Shown here: positions 25,157 to 35,155 of the stretch, in pieces
How positions within the stretch are numbered: the first letter of the stretch is position 1
Layout: the number at the start of each line of letters is the position of its first letter
Source of the DNA: JACKCR01 sp041390305
GTDB taxonomy: Bacteria; Eisenbacteria; RBG-16-71-46; CAIMUX01
NCBI GenBank assembly: GCA_041390305.1
Contig: JAWKQE010000026.1
Location: 26,384 to 90,383, forward strand
Length of the DNA stretch: 64,000 nt
Reading direction: 5' to 3'
Notes under the pieces: generated by a model
Told to the model about the DNA's origin: nothing
Databases searched by the model: none
The model's input: only the letters and a program-made list of their open reading frames with translations
Position numbers and translations under genes: made by a program

Positions 25157-27184
25157 ATGAGAAACGGTCTCATCCTCCTCTCGGCAACCTTGGCGCTCGC
25201 CTCTCTTGCCGTGACGTCCGACGCCTACTACCCGAAGCGTGTCCTCGTCGAGATGGGCACGGCCACGTGGTGAGTGTACTGTCCACGTGCCGCTTCCGGG
25301 ATTGAAGCGAATAAGCTCTGGTTCGATCGCAACGAGTTCAACGCCATCCGCTACTACAGCTCCTCCTCGGGTGGAGGCCTCTACACGACCGAGGGCAACG
25401 CCCGCAACAGCTACTACGGACTGACCGGTTTCCCCACGAGCTGGTGGAACGGAACGACGACCGTCGTCGGTGCGGGCACCGACGTGATCAACGGAGTCCC
25501 CTACCGGTCGATCATCGAGAACGCTCTCGCCGAACCCTCCTCCTTCAAGATCACCGTCAACTCCGTCGACTTCACGGCGCCGACCGGGACCATCGACTTC
25601 GACGTCGAAGTGATGGAGACGGTGGCGGACATCTCGAACATGTGGATCCGCATGGCCGTGACCGAGGACGACGTCTTCTACGACGGAGTCGACGACTGGC
25701 ACCAGGACGTCCTTCGCGACATGCCGGCCGACGTCGCGCTCACCGTGAGCACGCTCGGCCAGATCCAGAACGTCCAGGCGCAGTTCGACGTCGACCCGAC
25801 CTGGGTCCCGGAGAAGATGGAAGTCGTCATCTTCCTCCAGGACGATGACGACAAGAGCATCGAGACGTCGGCGACCACCACTCCCACCGCGGACTATGCT
25901 CTCGGCTTCTACGCCCTGGGCGAGCGGATCGCGGTCGGGCCGGCCGTCGGGACGTTCTCCTACGACCGTTTCCGCGTCTACAACATGGGAAACGTCACGG
26001 ACAACTACACCGTGAGCGTCGCCATGGAGGGCGCGGGTTCGGAAGGCTGGATCGGTGCGCTCTGTGATGACGCGATCTGCTACGGCGAGACGTTCACGAC
26101 GAGCCTCCGGCCGGGTGAATTCGCCGAGCTCTATCTCGACATCACTCCGAACTCCTCCGGCTACGCCAACGCCACCATCACCCTCACGCAGGACAACTGG
26201 CCGGGCGCGTTCCCACGCACACTCGGCTACACCTACATGACGAACGACCTCGACGTCCTCTTCGTCGACGATGACGGCGGGGAGACCCACGACCACTACT
26301 ACACCGATGCCCTGGCCGCGAGCAGCATCAGCTACGGCTTCTGGCCACGGGGGAACGGCGCTCCCACGGCGCAGCTCCTCGGCAACTTCGATGTGGTGGT
26401 GTGGGGCACGGCGTTCGCCTTCCCGACCCTGGACGAGAGCGACCGCGCCGCGCTCGGCACGTTCCTCGACAACGGTGGGCGGCTCTTCCTCACCGGCCAG
26501 GACATCGGATGGGAGCTCAACGATACGGGTGGCGCTGCCTACGCCTGGTATCAGAACTACCTCCACGCGATCTTCGTCAACGACGACACCAACGACTACA
26601 CGCTGAACGGCGTGTCAGGCGACCCGGTCTCCGACGGGATCGATCTCGTCATCCAGGGTGGCGATGGTGCCAACAACCAGGACTATCCGAGTGACATCGA
26701 TCCGGGCGACGAGTTCGCATCGGTGATCTGGACCTACGACGCCAACCGAAACGCAGCGATCAAGGCCGACACCGGCACGTACCGGGTCGTCTACTTCGCC
26801 TTCGGGTTCGAAGCGATCGACAACGCGGCGGACCGGCAGGCCACGATGGCGCGGGTCATCAACTGGCTCCAGAACGACGTGACGGCGGTGGACGACGACC
26901 TGTCGGCTTCCGGCGCGTGGCTCGAGAGCTCTCCGAATCCGCTCCAGACGGGAGCGAACGTCCAGTTCGCACTCCCGGCACCGGGACCGGCCGAACTCCG
27001 GGTCTTCTCCGCCGACGGAAGGGCCGTACGCACTCTGTTCGCAGGCGAGAAGGCCGCCGGCGTCCACCGCACCGTGTGGGACGGAACGGACCAGGCGGGG
27101 AACCGCGTTCCCGCGGGTGTCTACTTCTATCGTCTCAAGACGGAGGATGGAACGCAGGCGCAGAAGACGGTCGTGATCGACTGA
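25157..27184 (+). CDS. candidate selenoprotein: exported thioredoxin-like/Omp28-type protein with FlgD-type C-terminal domain
   Basis: Read through one in-frame TGA (25271-25273, codon 39) this is a 675-residue exported protein. A signal peptide (LILLSATLALASLAVTSDA) leads into a thioredoxin-like domain: VLVEMGTATW-[TGA]-VYCPRA, then a probable cis-Pro loop GLTGFPTSWWNG. The TGA occupies the place of the first Cys of a CxxC motif, giving UxxC if decoded as selenocysteine. The frame is unchanged on both sides, so no indel is needed. Later parts are beta domains, a GATase-like region (DVLFVDDDGGETHDHYY, FDVVVWGTAF, GGRLFLTGQDIGWEL) and a FlgD-type C terminus (SSPNPLQTGANVQF, DGRAVRTL, GNRVPAGVYFYRLK). 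Alternatives are a nonsense mutation or base error. SelA, SelB and tRNA-Sec are not in the window. Confidence 0.7.
25291..25309 (+). promoter_or_regulatory. bSECIS-like hairpin after the in-frame UGA
   Basis: CGCTTC (25291-25296) and GAAGCG (25304-25309) form a perfect 6-bp stem with the 7-nt loop CGGGATT. The loop begins 23 nt after the UGA and has G at its second position. Bacterial SECIS hairpins typically have a small apical loop with a G in the first two positions, about 16-37 nt behind the UGA. Short stems do arise by chance in GC-rich DNA, so this is supportive and not decisive. Confidence 0.55.
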
Positions 27185-27238
27185 CCTGCTCGAGTCTCGT
27201 CGCCCGGGATCGGACCGGGCGATGAAGTGTGCGTCAAC

Positions 27239-27271
27239 GAGAGTCGCCCGGCACCTTGCCGGGCGACTCTC
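27239..27271 (+). terminator. Rho-independent terminator after the candidate selenoprotein gene
   Basis: A perfect 14-bp stem, GAGAGTCGCCCGGC at 27239-27252 against GCCGGGCGACTCTC at 27258-27271, with loop ACCTT, followed by TGTTTGT. A smaller hairpin (CGCCCGG/CCGGGCG, 27201-27221) precedes it. Confidence 0.88.
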
Positions 27272-27351
27272 TGTTTGTGGCCGGAAAGCTGTGGGTCTCG
27301 CCGCGCGCCGTTAGGAGCCGTTCGGAAGCAACGGTGACCGACACACTTCCA

Positions 27352-29101
27352 TCACGGCTTCCAGGAAGCGAAGTTCCGCGTCGAGAACCCATCGATCTCA
27401 CGGAACCTCCCGGCGACGAAGACCTCACCGTCGTAGACCTCGATCGCAGAGATGGACGATGCGATCGGAAGACTGCCGAGCTGGGTTTCGACACCACCCG
27501 ACGACCGATGAATCCCTTCGTCCAGATCCACGATGTAGAAGTCCGTACCGAAGCAGGTCATCGCGCCGACCGGAACCGAGAAGGGAATCGGCTCGTTTCC
27601 TCCTGGGTCGATCCGGAACACGTCGCCGGAAGGGAACGACGTTAGGTTCCCCGCCGAGAAGTACACGGACTCCCCACAGCCTTCTACGAATCTGACGGTT
27701 TCGTGGTAGTTGAATCCCGGACTCAGCGCGAGGTGGACCGTCTCCCACGTGCCTTCGACGTACTCCTGCAGCGCGGCGGAGTGCTCGAGACGATCGCCGT
27801 AGCAGCCGGCGATGGCGAAGAGCCGGTTACCGACGACTCTCACACCTTCCAGAGCCCAGGAGCATTCGCCATCAGGAGGGAGCCAGAACTCCTCGACGGA
27901 TGGGAGCGTGACGATCTCGCCGTTCCGGAGTCCCACCATCCCGTAGGCGAATGTGGTGACACCCGTGTCGATCCAGCTTTCGCCGGTCCACTCGACGACC
28001 CGACGGCTCGACAACTCGGACGCCACGAGTCGGGTACCATCGTATGCGAACTGTCTCACGCCTCCGTGGATGGCGCCCATCGGCTTCCACCCCTCTCGCG
28101 TGAAGAGCGCCACGTTGACCGGACTCAAGTCCCCCACTCTGCTGAAACTTCCTCCCACCACGAGTCCATCGGGCGTCGCGACGAGATCGTAGACCTCGAA
28201 GTTCGGTCCGTCCGGGAAGACGTTCCAGACGCGCCGCACGTGAGCCCGAAGCAGGGGCTGCTGCCAGAGGATCCGGCCGGTTCGCGTCTGCACGAGACGT
28301 GAGTCGAGCGAAGCCTCCCCTGGTTCCTCGGCGAGCACCCGGAACGCTAGATCCCCGCCCCCATTCGGATCCTCCACGGAGACGAAGTCCGAATCGGTAT
28401 CGAGCTCGACGACGGCGAACCGCTCGACCTCCTCCGCCGAGATGGGCGCGCCTTCCGCGTCCAGATACTGGAGCTCGAGTGGCCCGAACGACCGGCCGGC
28501 ATCCAGCGTGAGCGAGTCCTCGGCCGTGATCTGGATCCCGTCCTCGGTGAGGAGACGGAGCCCGTGCACGATCGGATGGACCTCGACGCGGATCGGCGCA
28601 GACCGGAACAGCGTCTCCTCGCCGTCCAGGACCTCGATCCGGAACGAAGCCGCGGAGACCTCCAAACCGACGCAGTGAACCGTCCGCTCACCGTCCGTGG
28701 TGTCCGCGAGTGCCCAGAGGAGATCGGGATCAGCGTCCCGCGCGACGACATCCAACTCCTCGAGCGCATCCTCGACAACTCCGCACCACTCGAGTCGAGA
28801 ACTCGAAGCGACACCTGGGTCGGCTCCCCACTGAGGATCGAGATGGGACCCGGCGCGGTTTCGGACGTGACCGTACCGAACTCCCCGAAGTCATCGAAGA
28901 GCACGAGCGCGGCGATCTCGGGTGGATCTCCGCCCCGGGGTCCGGGACGTCGGTCGGAGCGGGGTCGTCCTTGCCGCACGACGGCAGGCAGACGAGTGCG
29001 AGGATGGCGAAGAGAGTTCGAATCCGGCGTTCGAAGCCCGGCCTCTCGTGGGGCAGCCCGATCTGACGACGTAGCGACTGAGACGCGGGATGGTGCGTCA
29101 T
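27352..29101 (-). CDS. beta-propeller lipoprotein, downstream paralogue, two frameshifts
   Basis: The start at 29101 (behind GGAGGAA) gives a lipoprotein leader, RTLFAILALVCLPSCGKDDP. Two single-base losses break the frame: one in a G run at plus-strand 28933-28936 (before the segment DPPEIAALVLFDDFGEFGTV) and one near 28771-28777 (between SGAEL and ALEELDVV). From there a long frame runs to the stop at 27352. The body has kelch-like blades (GLVVGGSFSRVGDLSPVNVA, WKPMGAIHGGVRQFAYDG, LFAIAGCYGD) and ends DGFSTRNFASWKP, almost the same as the upstream copy. Function unknown. The frameshifts may be sequencing errors or true decay of a duplicate. Confidence 0.75.
28861..28922. repeat. 62-bp direct repeat, copy 1
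   Basis: The 62 bases starting TCGGACGTGACCGTACCGAA are identical to 30638-30699. They encode the shared segment around VLFDDFGEFGTVTS in the two paralogous lipoproteins. Identity at the DNA level, compared with weak similarity elsewhere, points to recent duplication or gene conversion of this part. Confidence 0.9.
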
Positions 29102-29121
29102 GTTCCTCCCTCGGAAACCGC

Positions 29122-30915
29122 TCATGGTTTCCACGACGCGAAGTTCGACGTCCTGAGCCCGTCGATGCTGGTGATCCGTCCGGCGATGTACACCACGCCG
29201 CCATAGCTCGCCATCGCATTGATGTACGACGACCCGGCCTCTATGGCGCCGATGTCCGTGTCGATCCCGTTCGCCGAGTGGTAGACATGCCGGTCGAGGC
29301 TCTCCAGGTAGAAGTCGCCGTCGAGGCAAGTCATGTGGATGGCCCCGACGGATGAGGAGATCGGCTCGGGGTCGCCCTCTCCGACCCGATAGACATGGGA
29401 GGCGGTGACGACACCGACCACGCCCGCCGAGTAGTAGGCCGACTCACCACACCCCTCGACGAACCAGATGACGCCGTCCCACAGTCCCTGGGGCTCCCCG
29501 CCCATGACGTCCACGGTCCGCCAATGGTTCCCGACCCGCTCCTGGAGGGCGGCCGAATGGCTGGTGCCGATCGGAAAGGTCGAGGTGCACGTGCTGATCG
29601 CGAACAGCCGATCGCCGATGACGCGGATCCCCCCGAGCCTCCAACACGAGCCGCCCGGCGACGTCCAGAACTCCTCCGCGTCCCCGACGGTGAGCACCGC
29701 TCCCTTCCAGAGCGACACCGTCCGTCCTGGCTCGATGTCCCGGATGGCGACCCAATCCGCTCCGTTCCACTCGACCACCTGGCCCAGAAAGGTCGACGCA
29801 ACCAGTCGATCGCCGTCGTACGCAAGCGACGAGACGCCGCCGGGCACGGAACCCATCGGTGCCCATGCCTCCCCGGTCCAGAGGGCCACTCCGTTTGCCG
29901 CGAAGCCACCCACGGAGGTGAATTCGCCCGCGACCACGAGTCCGTCGACGGTCGCGGCGAGGTCTCTCACTCTCCCGTTCGGCCCGTCCTCGAACACTCG
30001 CCACGCCCGCTTCACGGTGACATCCAGAAGTGACTCTTCCCAGAGGAGCGCTCCTGTTCGTCGATGCACGAGCCGCGAGACCAAGACGGCATCTCCCCGA
30101 TCTGCCGCATGCAGCTGGAAGGTGAGATCTCCCCCGACCTCAGGGCCCGTCGTCGCGATCGCCTCGGAGGTCGAGAGGAGTTGGACATATGCGAAGCGCG
30201 CAATGTCCTGCGGCGGCATCGGAGTCCCGGCGGTATCGGTGTAGCGGAGTTCGAGCGGTCCGAACTCGTCGCCTGCGTAGAACGTGAGAGGCGTATCGAC
30301 GCTGAGGGGCTCTTCGGTCGGCCCGACCACGCGGACGTCACTCACACCGGAGTGGACTTCAGTTGCGATCGGCGCGGACCGGAAGGTCGTCACACTCTCG
30401 TTCCGGATCTCGAGGCGGAAGGCGGTCGTTGCAGGGACGAGCCCGACGCAGTAGACCCCGGGAGTCCCGTCCACCGTGTCCGCCTGCGCGAAGAGGACGT
30501 CCTCGTCCAGGTCGGTCGTCACGAACTCCAACCCGTCGAGGGCGGCTGCGGCGATCGTCTCCCCCTCCGAGTCGAGAGCCCGGATCGAGATCCTCGTCGG
30601 GTCGTCCTCCAGGATCAGGATCGGATCCGGCGCGGTGTCGGACGTGACCGTACCGAACTCCCCGAAGTCATCGAAGAGCACGAGCGCGGCGATCTCGGGC
30701 GGATCTCCCGGCTCCTCGATGTCGGTCGGCCCCGGCTCGTCGTCACTGCACGACCAGATGGCGAGAAGCGATGCAGACGAGAGCGAGAGGAGGACGACGA
30801 ACGGGAGGGTCGGGCGGAGTCGGAGGCACGCTGCGGCGAGAACGCGCGAACGAGAAGTGAAATCCTTGGAGGGGCGGCGGAAGGCGGACCAGGGAGATCC
30901 AGGGAAGCGGTTCAT
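29122..30915 (-). CDS. beta-propeller lipoprotein, upstream paralogue
   Basis: 597 residues, intact, ATG at 30915 behind GGAGG. A basic leader and hydrophobic stretch (FVVLLSLSSASLLAIWSC) end in a cysteine followed by SDDEPGPTD, so lipidation is probable. The N-terminal domain contains DPPEIAALVLFDDFGEFGTV and Ig-like strands. The C-terminal half has kelch-like blades (GLVVAGEFTSVGGFAANGVA, WAPMGSVPGGVSSLAYDG, VVYIAGRITSIDGLRTSNFA). The downstream copy starts 20 bases after its stop, so they form a tandem pair. Substrate or partner unknown. Confidence 0.8.
   Translation of the reverse strand: MNRFPGSPWSAFRRPSKDFTSRSRVLAAACLRLRPTLPFVVLLSLSSASLLAIWSCSDDEPGPTDIEEPGDPPEIAALVLFDDFGEFGTVTSDTAPDPILILEDDPTRISIRALDSEGETIAAAALDGLEFVTTDLDEDVLFAQADTVDGTPGVYCVGLVPATTAFRLEIRNESVTTFRSAPIATEVHSGVSDVRVVGPTEEPLSVDTPLTFYAGDEFGPLELRYTDTAGTPMPPQDIARFAYVQLLSTSEAIATTGPEVGGDLTFQLHAADRGDAVLVSRLVHRRTGALLWEESLLDVTVKRAWRVFEDGPNGRVRDLAATVDGLVVAGEFTSVGGFAANGVALWTGEAWAPMGSVPGGVSSLAYDGDRLVASTFLGQVVEWNGADWVAIRDIEPGRTVSLWKGAVLTVGDAEEFWTSPGGSCWRLGGIRVIGDRLFAISTCTSTFPIGTSHSAALQERVGNHWRTVDVMGGEPQGLWDGVIWFVEGCGESAYYSAGVVGVVTASHVYRVGEGDPEPISSSVGAIHMTCLDGDFYLESLDRHVYHSANGIDTDIGAIEAGSSYINAMASYGGVVYIAGRITSIDGLRTSNFASWKP
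30638..30699. repeat. 62-bp direct repeat, copy 2
   Basis: Identical to 28861-28922; see that entry. The two copies are about 1.8 kb apart in the same orientation, so recombination between them would delete one lipoprotein gene. Confidence 0.9.
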
Positions 30916-31347
30916 GAAGAACCTCCGGTTGTGCCGATGCGCGCGATGAAGGCGGGTGCCGGGTCTGGATTCAAAGGCGCGTTAACAACCGGTCGATACG
31001 GTCTCCTCCGAAAGGCCGCGCGTAGTGTAACACAAGCGAGATGCGCCGTGCACATGGATCGCATCGTGCGTCTCTTTGTCCCGGGCCCGGCCGGTCGTCT
31101 CGACCCGATCCGGGGCCGACCGCATCGATCCTGTCCTGTCATCGCGAAATGGGCCAGCCATCTCGGTCCGGGTCCTGTCGTCTCGATCCGGCTCGATCCT
31201 GTCCCTTCATCGTGATCCGGTCCTACCTCCCTCGACCCGATCCGCCTCCGATTTGACCACGAACCCGCGAACCCGCTACCCTCGTCGGGACGAGAGCGGG
31301 GCTGAAGCAGACTCCGCTCGAACTTCCGACTCCAGCGAAGGCCTCGA
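30916..31347. other. divergent intergenic region with degenerate direct repeats
   Basis: About 430 bases between two divergent exported-protein genes. It contains a roughly repeated block: GTCGTCTCGACCCGATCC near 31091 and GTCGTCTCGATCCGGCTCG near 31167, each followed by a CGATCCTGTCC...TCATCG segment. No ORF with a recognisable product was seen. Promoters for both neighbours must be here. Confidence 0.45.
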
Positions 31348-33150
31348 ATGCGATCTCCCGTGCAGCCATTGCACGTCCTCTGGATCGTGCTTCACCTGGC
31401 GGCTGCGTCGCTTCACGCGACAGCCGCGCGCGCTCAACTTGCCTTCGGTCTCGGCAGTAGCTCGGGCGACGTCGGGCGGGCCATCGCGGTCGACGCCTCC
31501 GGGAACTTCCACATCACCGGCTACTTCAACGGAGTGGTGGACTTCGATCCAGGTCCGGGCGTGTTCGAGCTCTCGGCCGGAAACGACGAGGCCGTGTTCG
31601 TCGCGAGCTACTCCCCTACGGGTACCCTGCGTTGGGCCCTCTCCTTTCCCGGAGAGGGCAACGGCATCGCCGTCGACGGCGATGGGAACGTCTTCGTGAC
31701 CGGCGAGATCCGAGGCGCCGAAGTGGACGTGGATCCGAGCCCCGAAGAGCTCCTTCTCTATCCCCAGGAGGGGCGCGTCTTCCTCGTCAGCTACGACTCG
31801 AGCGGTTCGCTCAGGTTCGGTTTCAACTTCGGCGGGGGAATCGTCAACCGTGTCGAGTTCGGGTCCGCCCTCGCGGTGGACGAGGTGGGAGATGTGTACC
31901 TCACCGGAGTCATCAACGACGACACGGACTTCGACGGACCGTTTGGAGATCCGCCGGTCGTCATGAACGGAGTCACCGACGGATTCGTTGCGAGCTACTC
32001 GGGACAGGGTGCGTATCGCTTCGGAGTCGGGATCGGCGGAACTCTGGCCGACGCCGGCTACGGCATCGCGACCCTCGCCGGGGGCGGCTGCTACGTGACC
32101 GGCGCATTCCGCGGTACGGTCGACTTCGATCCCGACCCCGGCATCGCCAACGAACGGACCTCGGAGGGAAACCTGGACATCTTCGTCGCGAGCTATACGT
32201 CGACCGGAGGCCTCTCTCAGGTCGTCGCGGCCGGCGGCCCCTTCGACGACATCGCACGCGCGGTCACCGCTGACGCAGCGGGCAACGTCTTCGTCACCGG
32301 CGAGTTCCGGGACACGGTCGACTTTGATCCGGATCCTGACGAGGCGCTGGTGACGTCAGCGGGAAACCGGGACTTCTTCCTCGCGAGTTACACGGAAGTT
32401 GCCGCGTTCCGGTTCGCGTTCGGGCTCGGGACCAGCAACGACATGCGGGGTCTGGGGGTCACCCTGGACGACGAGGGGAACCCCTGGGTGACCGGAGAGT
32501 TCACCGGAACCGTCGACTTCGATCCCGGGCCCGCCGACGCGTCGATCGGAGGCACCTTCGACGTCTTCGTCGCGAGCTACGCGGGTACGGGAGAGTTCCG
32601 TCACGCCTATCACTATCCGGACACCGGCAGTGGTGATTCCGACATCGGTGAGGGAATCGCGCTGGACGGCGCCGCGCAGACCTACGTCGTGGGATCGTTC
32701 CGCGGCACGAACGACTTCGACCCGGGACCCGCGAACCTCGAACTCACATCGAGCGGCAACCAGGACGTCTTCGTCGTCCGGGATCAGGCGCCGGCTTCCG
32801 GGGTGGACCCGCAACCGGCCGGTACGCTCGACGCAGCGTTCGGTCGCGCCGTGCCGAACCCCTCAAATGGACGCCTTCGTTTCGAGTACCGCGCCCAACG
32901 CAGCGGTCAGGTCCGCGCCACCTTGTACGATGGAAGCGGACGTCTCGTCGCGACGCTCTTCCACGGACGGCTGGACGCGGGAGAGCGAGAGGCTTTCGAC
33001 CTCACCGGGCTGAGACTGCCGAGCGGACGGTACTACGTCCGTGTCCGCGATGGCTTCTGGAGTGACGGGCGAGAGCTTCGTGATCGTTCGCTGATCCGAG
33101 CCCTAGGGCATGCCTGTCACTGCGAGTCGGGTCCGATCAACCGGACCTGA
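31348..33150 (+). CDS. exported SBBP-type beta-propeller protein with FlgD-type C-terminal domain
   Basis: A signal peptide (VLWIVLHLAAASLHATAARA) precedes about eight repeats of the form DxxGNxxxTGxFxGTVDFDPGPG...DxFVASYxxxG, typical of SBBP/delta-60-like propellers. Examples are GNFHITGYFNGVVDFDPGPG, GNVFVTGEFRDTVDFDPDPD and GNPWVTGEFTGTVDFDPGPA. The C-terminal domain (AVPNPSNGRLRFEY, YDGSGRLVATLF, LPSGRYYVRVRDG) is FlgD-like. After residue 570 a one-base shift near 33058-33062 would give the more usual ending GESFVIVR with a stop at 33092-33094, so the last 25 residues as written may be wrong. Confidence 0.8.
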   Translation: MRSPVQPLHVLWIVLHLAAASLHATAARAQLAFGLGSSSGDVGRAIAVDASGNFHITGYFNGVVDFDPGPGVFELSAGNDEAVFVASYSPTGTLRWALSFPGEGNGIAVDGDGNVFVTGEIRGAEVDVDPSPEELLLYPQEGRVFLVSYDSSGSLRFGFNFGGGIVNRVEFGSALAVDEVGDVYLTGVINDDTDFDGPFGDPPVVMNGVTDGFVASYSGQGAYRFGVGIGGTLADAGYGIATLAGGGCYVTGAFRGTVDFDPDPGIANERTSEGNLDIFVASYTSTGGLSQVVAAGGPFDDIARAVTADAAGNVFVTGEFRDTVDFDPDPDEALVTSAGNRDFFLASYTEVAAFRFAFGLGTSNDMRGLGVTLDDEGNPWVTGEFTGTVDFDPGPADASIGGTFDVFVASYAGTGEFRHAYHYPDTGSGDSDIGEGIALDGAAQTYVVGSFRGTNDFDPGPANLELTSSGNQDVFVVRDQAPASGVDPQPAGTLDAAFGRAVPNPSNGRLRFEYRAQRSGQVRATLYDGSGRLVATLFHGRLDAGEREAFDLTGLRLPSGRYYVRVRDGFWSDGRELRDRSLIRALGHACHCESGPINRT

Positions 33151-33213
33151 TCGATCCAGAACTCCATCGGGCCGGGACTTCGGCCCGAGACCCGGTTCGG
33201 GCGAGGAGATCCA

Positions 33214-33513
33214 ATGCACTACCTACTCTTCTACGAGACCGCACCGGACTACCTCGAGCGCCGCGGGGCCTATCGTTCGGAGCATCTGATGCTCGCCTGG
33301 GAAGCCGTGGAGCGAGGGGAACTGATCCTCGGGGGCGCACTCTCGGACCCGGTCGACGGCGCCGTTCTCCTCTTCCAGGGAGACTCGCCCGAAGCGGCGG
33401 AGCGGTTCGTCGCATCGGATCCCTATGTGCGGAACGGCCTCATCCAGTCGTGGCGGATTCGGCCCTGGACGACCGTCGTCGGTGAGGGTGCGACGGACCA
33501 GATTCGGCCCTGA
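33214..33513 (+). CDS. YCII-related protein
   Basis: 99 residues, ATG at 33214 behind AGGAG. A ferredoxin-like YCII domain: MHYLLFYETAPDYLERR, HLMLAWEAVERGELILGGAL, DGAVLLFQGDSPEAAERFVA, DPYVRNGLIQSWRIRPW. The conserved His (in SEHLMLAW) and Asp (in SDP or DPYV) typical of the family are present. YciI-like proteins are small dimeric enzymes or enzyme subunits of mostly unknown reaction; in other systems they occur as domains of dehydrochlorinases. The gene stands alone between exported proteins. Confidence 0.9.
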   Translation: MHYLLFYETAPDYLERRGAYRSEHLMLAWEAVERGELILGGALSDPVDGAVLLFQGDSPEAAERFVASDPYVRNGLIQSWRIRPWTTVVGEGATDQIRP

Positions 33514-33610
33514 GTTCGGCGTACTTCGAGGATCACATGAAGCCCGGCCCCTCGGCCCACGAGCGCAACGAAGTCGCCCGATGGCCGGATCCCAACGGGC
33601 GACGTCCGTA

Positions 33611-35155
33611 CTAGGGCACGAACCGTCCGGCGTCCGTCCAGCGGGCAACGTCACGCGCGAACCGTTCCGCCTGCGTCAGACCACCGGAGGCGAGGGCGAT
33701 CCTTCGCTCCGCCTCCCGGATCGACGCCCAGTCGAGAGGGATCAGCTCGACATCGCCCGCCGGGTACTGGACGACGGATTCGAAGACTCCGTCGGCGTCG
33801 ATGTCGTAGCTCCAGGTGTCGAAGAACCCGTCCCCGTCCTGGTCTTCGGTGCGGAGGTGCGCGTCGGCGACCCCGTCGTCGTCCCGGTCGATGAGCAGGT
33901 CACCGATTTCCGCGCCCCGGAGGTGGATCCGCCCGTCGACCGGGCTCCGGTAGAGCTCCAGGAGTCGGCGTCCCCCCCGGAAGCTCTCGTAGCGCTTGTT
34001 GAGCCGCCCGCACGTCGGTCCACCGAGCGCGGGAAATCCGGGAGGGGCGTCGGAAATGACTCCTTCCCACCGCTCCCTGCCCAGAGGATCGCCGGGATCG
34101 ACGTTCCGGTCGTTCTCGTCGACGACGAGGACGGCACGCGGCCACTTCGTCTCCCGCACCCATACGCGTGCGAAGCGGGACGACGTCAGGCTCATCCCTC
34201 CGCCCCGCAGATCGACGACGTCCAGGTACGGGGAGGGGACCCGCGCGTTTCCCACCGCGGTGACGGACAGGTCATAGTCGTACTCGGCGCCGGGCCGCGC
34301 ATCGTCGTCGGAATCGAAGCTCCAGCGCGCGATCGGGATCGAGTTGCCGTCGCCGCTGAGCTGTACGGCCTCTTCGGTGATCCCGTCTCCGTCCGGGTCG
34401 TAGAAGGAGAACGGGTTCTCGATGTAGGAGCCCCACCGGCCGCTGCGCTCCTCGTATCGTCCCCAGGAGAAGTACGAGTCGCCACTGAAGTCGCAGAGGA
34501 ACTGGCAGGTGGGCTGCTGATACTCCCACCGTTCGAGGTGCCAGAAGCGTCGATCGGGGTCCGTCTGCTCGACGACGAAGCAAGTCATCGGGGAGCCGGC
34601 ATGGCCGCCCCGGCCGTAGAGGGCGTAGAGGATCTGTCGATCGGCCGAACCGTCGGCATCGAGATCCACCCAGTCGACGACGCGATCGATGGTGCCGTTG
34701 GCGCCATAGTCGATCACGTAACAGTCGTCGATCTCGTCGGGAACGGCGCCCTCTGCCCGGCCGTCGCCATTCTCGTCCAGGGCGGCGACGAGATCGTCGC
34801 CGTCCATCCAGACCCAGGTGGTCATCCCGCCGACATCCAACCGGTGTACTCTGCCGAACGCGTCCGGTCGGAACGCTTCCCGCGTCGACGCATCTCCGAA
34901 CACCGCTGGAAGGACGACGTCGAGGCCCAGAACGGAGACGAGCCGGTAGTTGAACTCGAGTTCGGTGGCGGAAGGGGACCTTTCCCCGGCCTGGGAGTCT
35001 CCGACCTTGCCGAAGGCCAGAACGGTGAGAGCCATCCCAACGCCACCACGGAACCGGACCCGCGGGGGACGGCGCAGATACCAAGGGATCCCGGCGAACT
35101 CCGGGGGCAAAGAGACACGAACAGGGACTCTCACCGACCGCCGAACCAGGAACAT
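33611..35155 (-). CDS. exported protein with EF-hand-like calcium loops, unknown function
   Basis: About 514 residues if started at 35155 (MFLVRRSV, behind GGGAG); 35239, 35203 and 35035 are other possible starts. The N terminus is basic and followed by a short hydrophobic stretch, so export is likely but the leader is atypical. The protein is rich in Asp-based loops of the EF-hand/thrombospondin-3 kind: DENGDGRAEG, DLDADGSADRQ, DPDGDGITEEA, DRDDDGVADAH, DQDGDGFFDTW, DIDADGVFES. No enzyme motif is visible. It is convergent with the YCII gene and divergent from the gene at 35447. I cannot assign a function. Confidence 0.65.
   Translation of the reverse strand: MFLVRRSVRVPVRVSLPPEFAGIPWYLRRPPRVRFRGGVGMALTVLAFGKVGDSQAGERSPSATELEFNYRLVSVLGLDVVLPAVFGDASTREAFRPDAFGRVHRLDVGGMTTWVWMDGDDLVAALDENGDGRAEGAVPDEIDDCYVIDYGANGTIDRVVDWVDLDADGSADRQILYALYGRGGHAGSPMTCFVVEQTDPDRRFWHLERWEYQQPTCQFLCDFSGDSYFSWGRYEERSGRWGSYIENPFSFYDPDGDGITEEAVQLSGDGNSIPIARWSFDSDDDARPGAEYDYDLSVTAVGNARVPSPYLDVVDLRGGGMSLTSSRFARVWVRETKWPRAVLVVDENDRNVDPGDPLGRERWEGVISDAPPGFPALGGPTCGRLNKRYESFRGGRRLLELYRSPVDGRIHLRGAEIGDLLIDRDDDGVADAHLRTEDQDGDGFFDTWSYDIDADGVFESVVQYPAGDVELIPLDWASIREAERRIALASGGLTQAERFARDVARWTDAGRFVP

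Noticed and set aside
24914..26566. A 550-codon minus-strand ORF across the candidate selenoprotein gene
   Set aside because: It is low in domain content, has shadow composition (Val/Arg/Asp), and lies opposite a well-supported exported protein. Its presence does not weaken the plus-strand reading.
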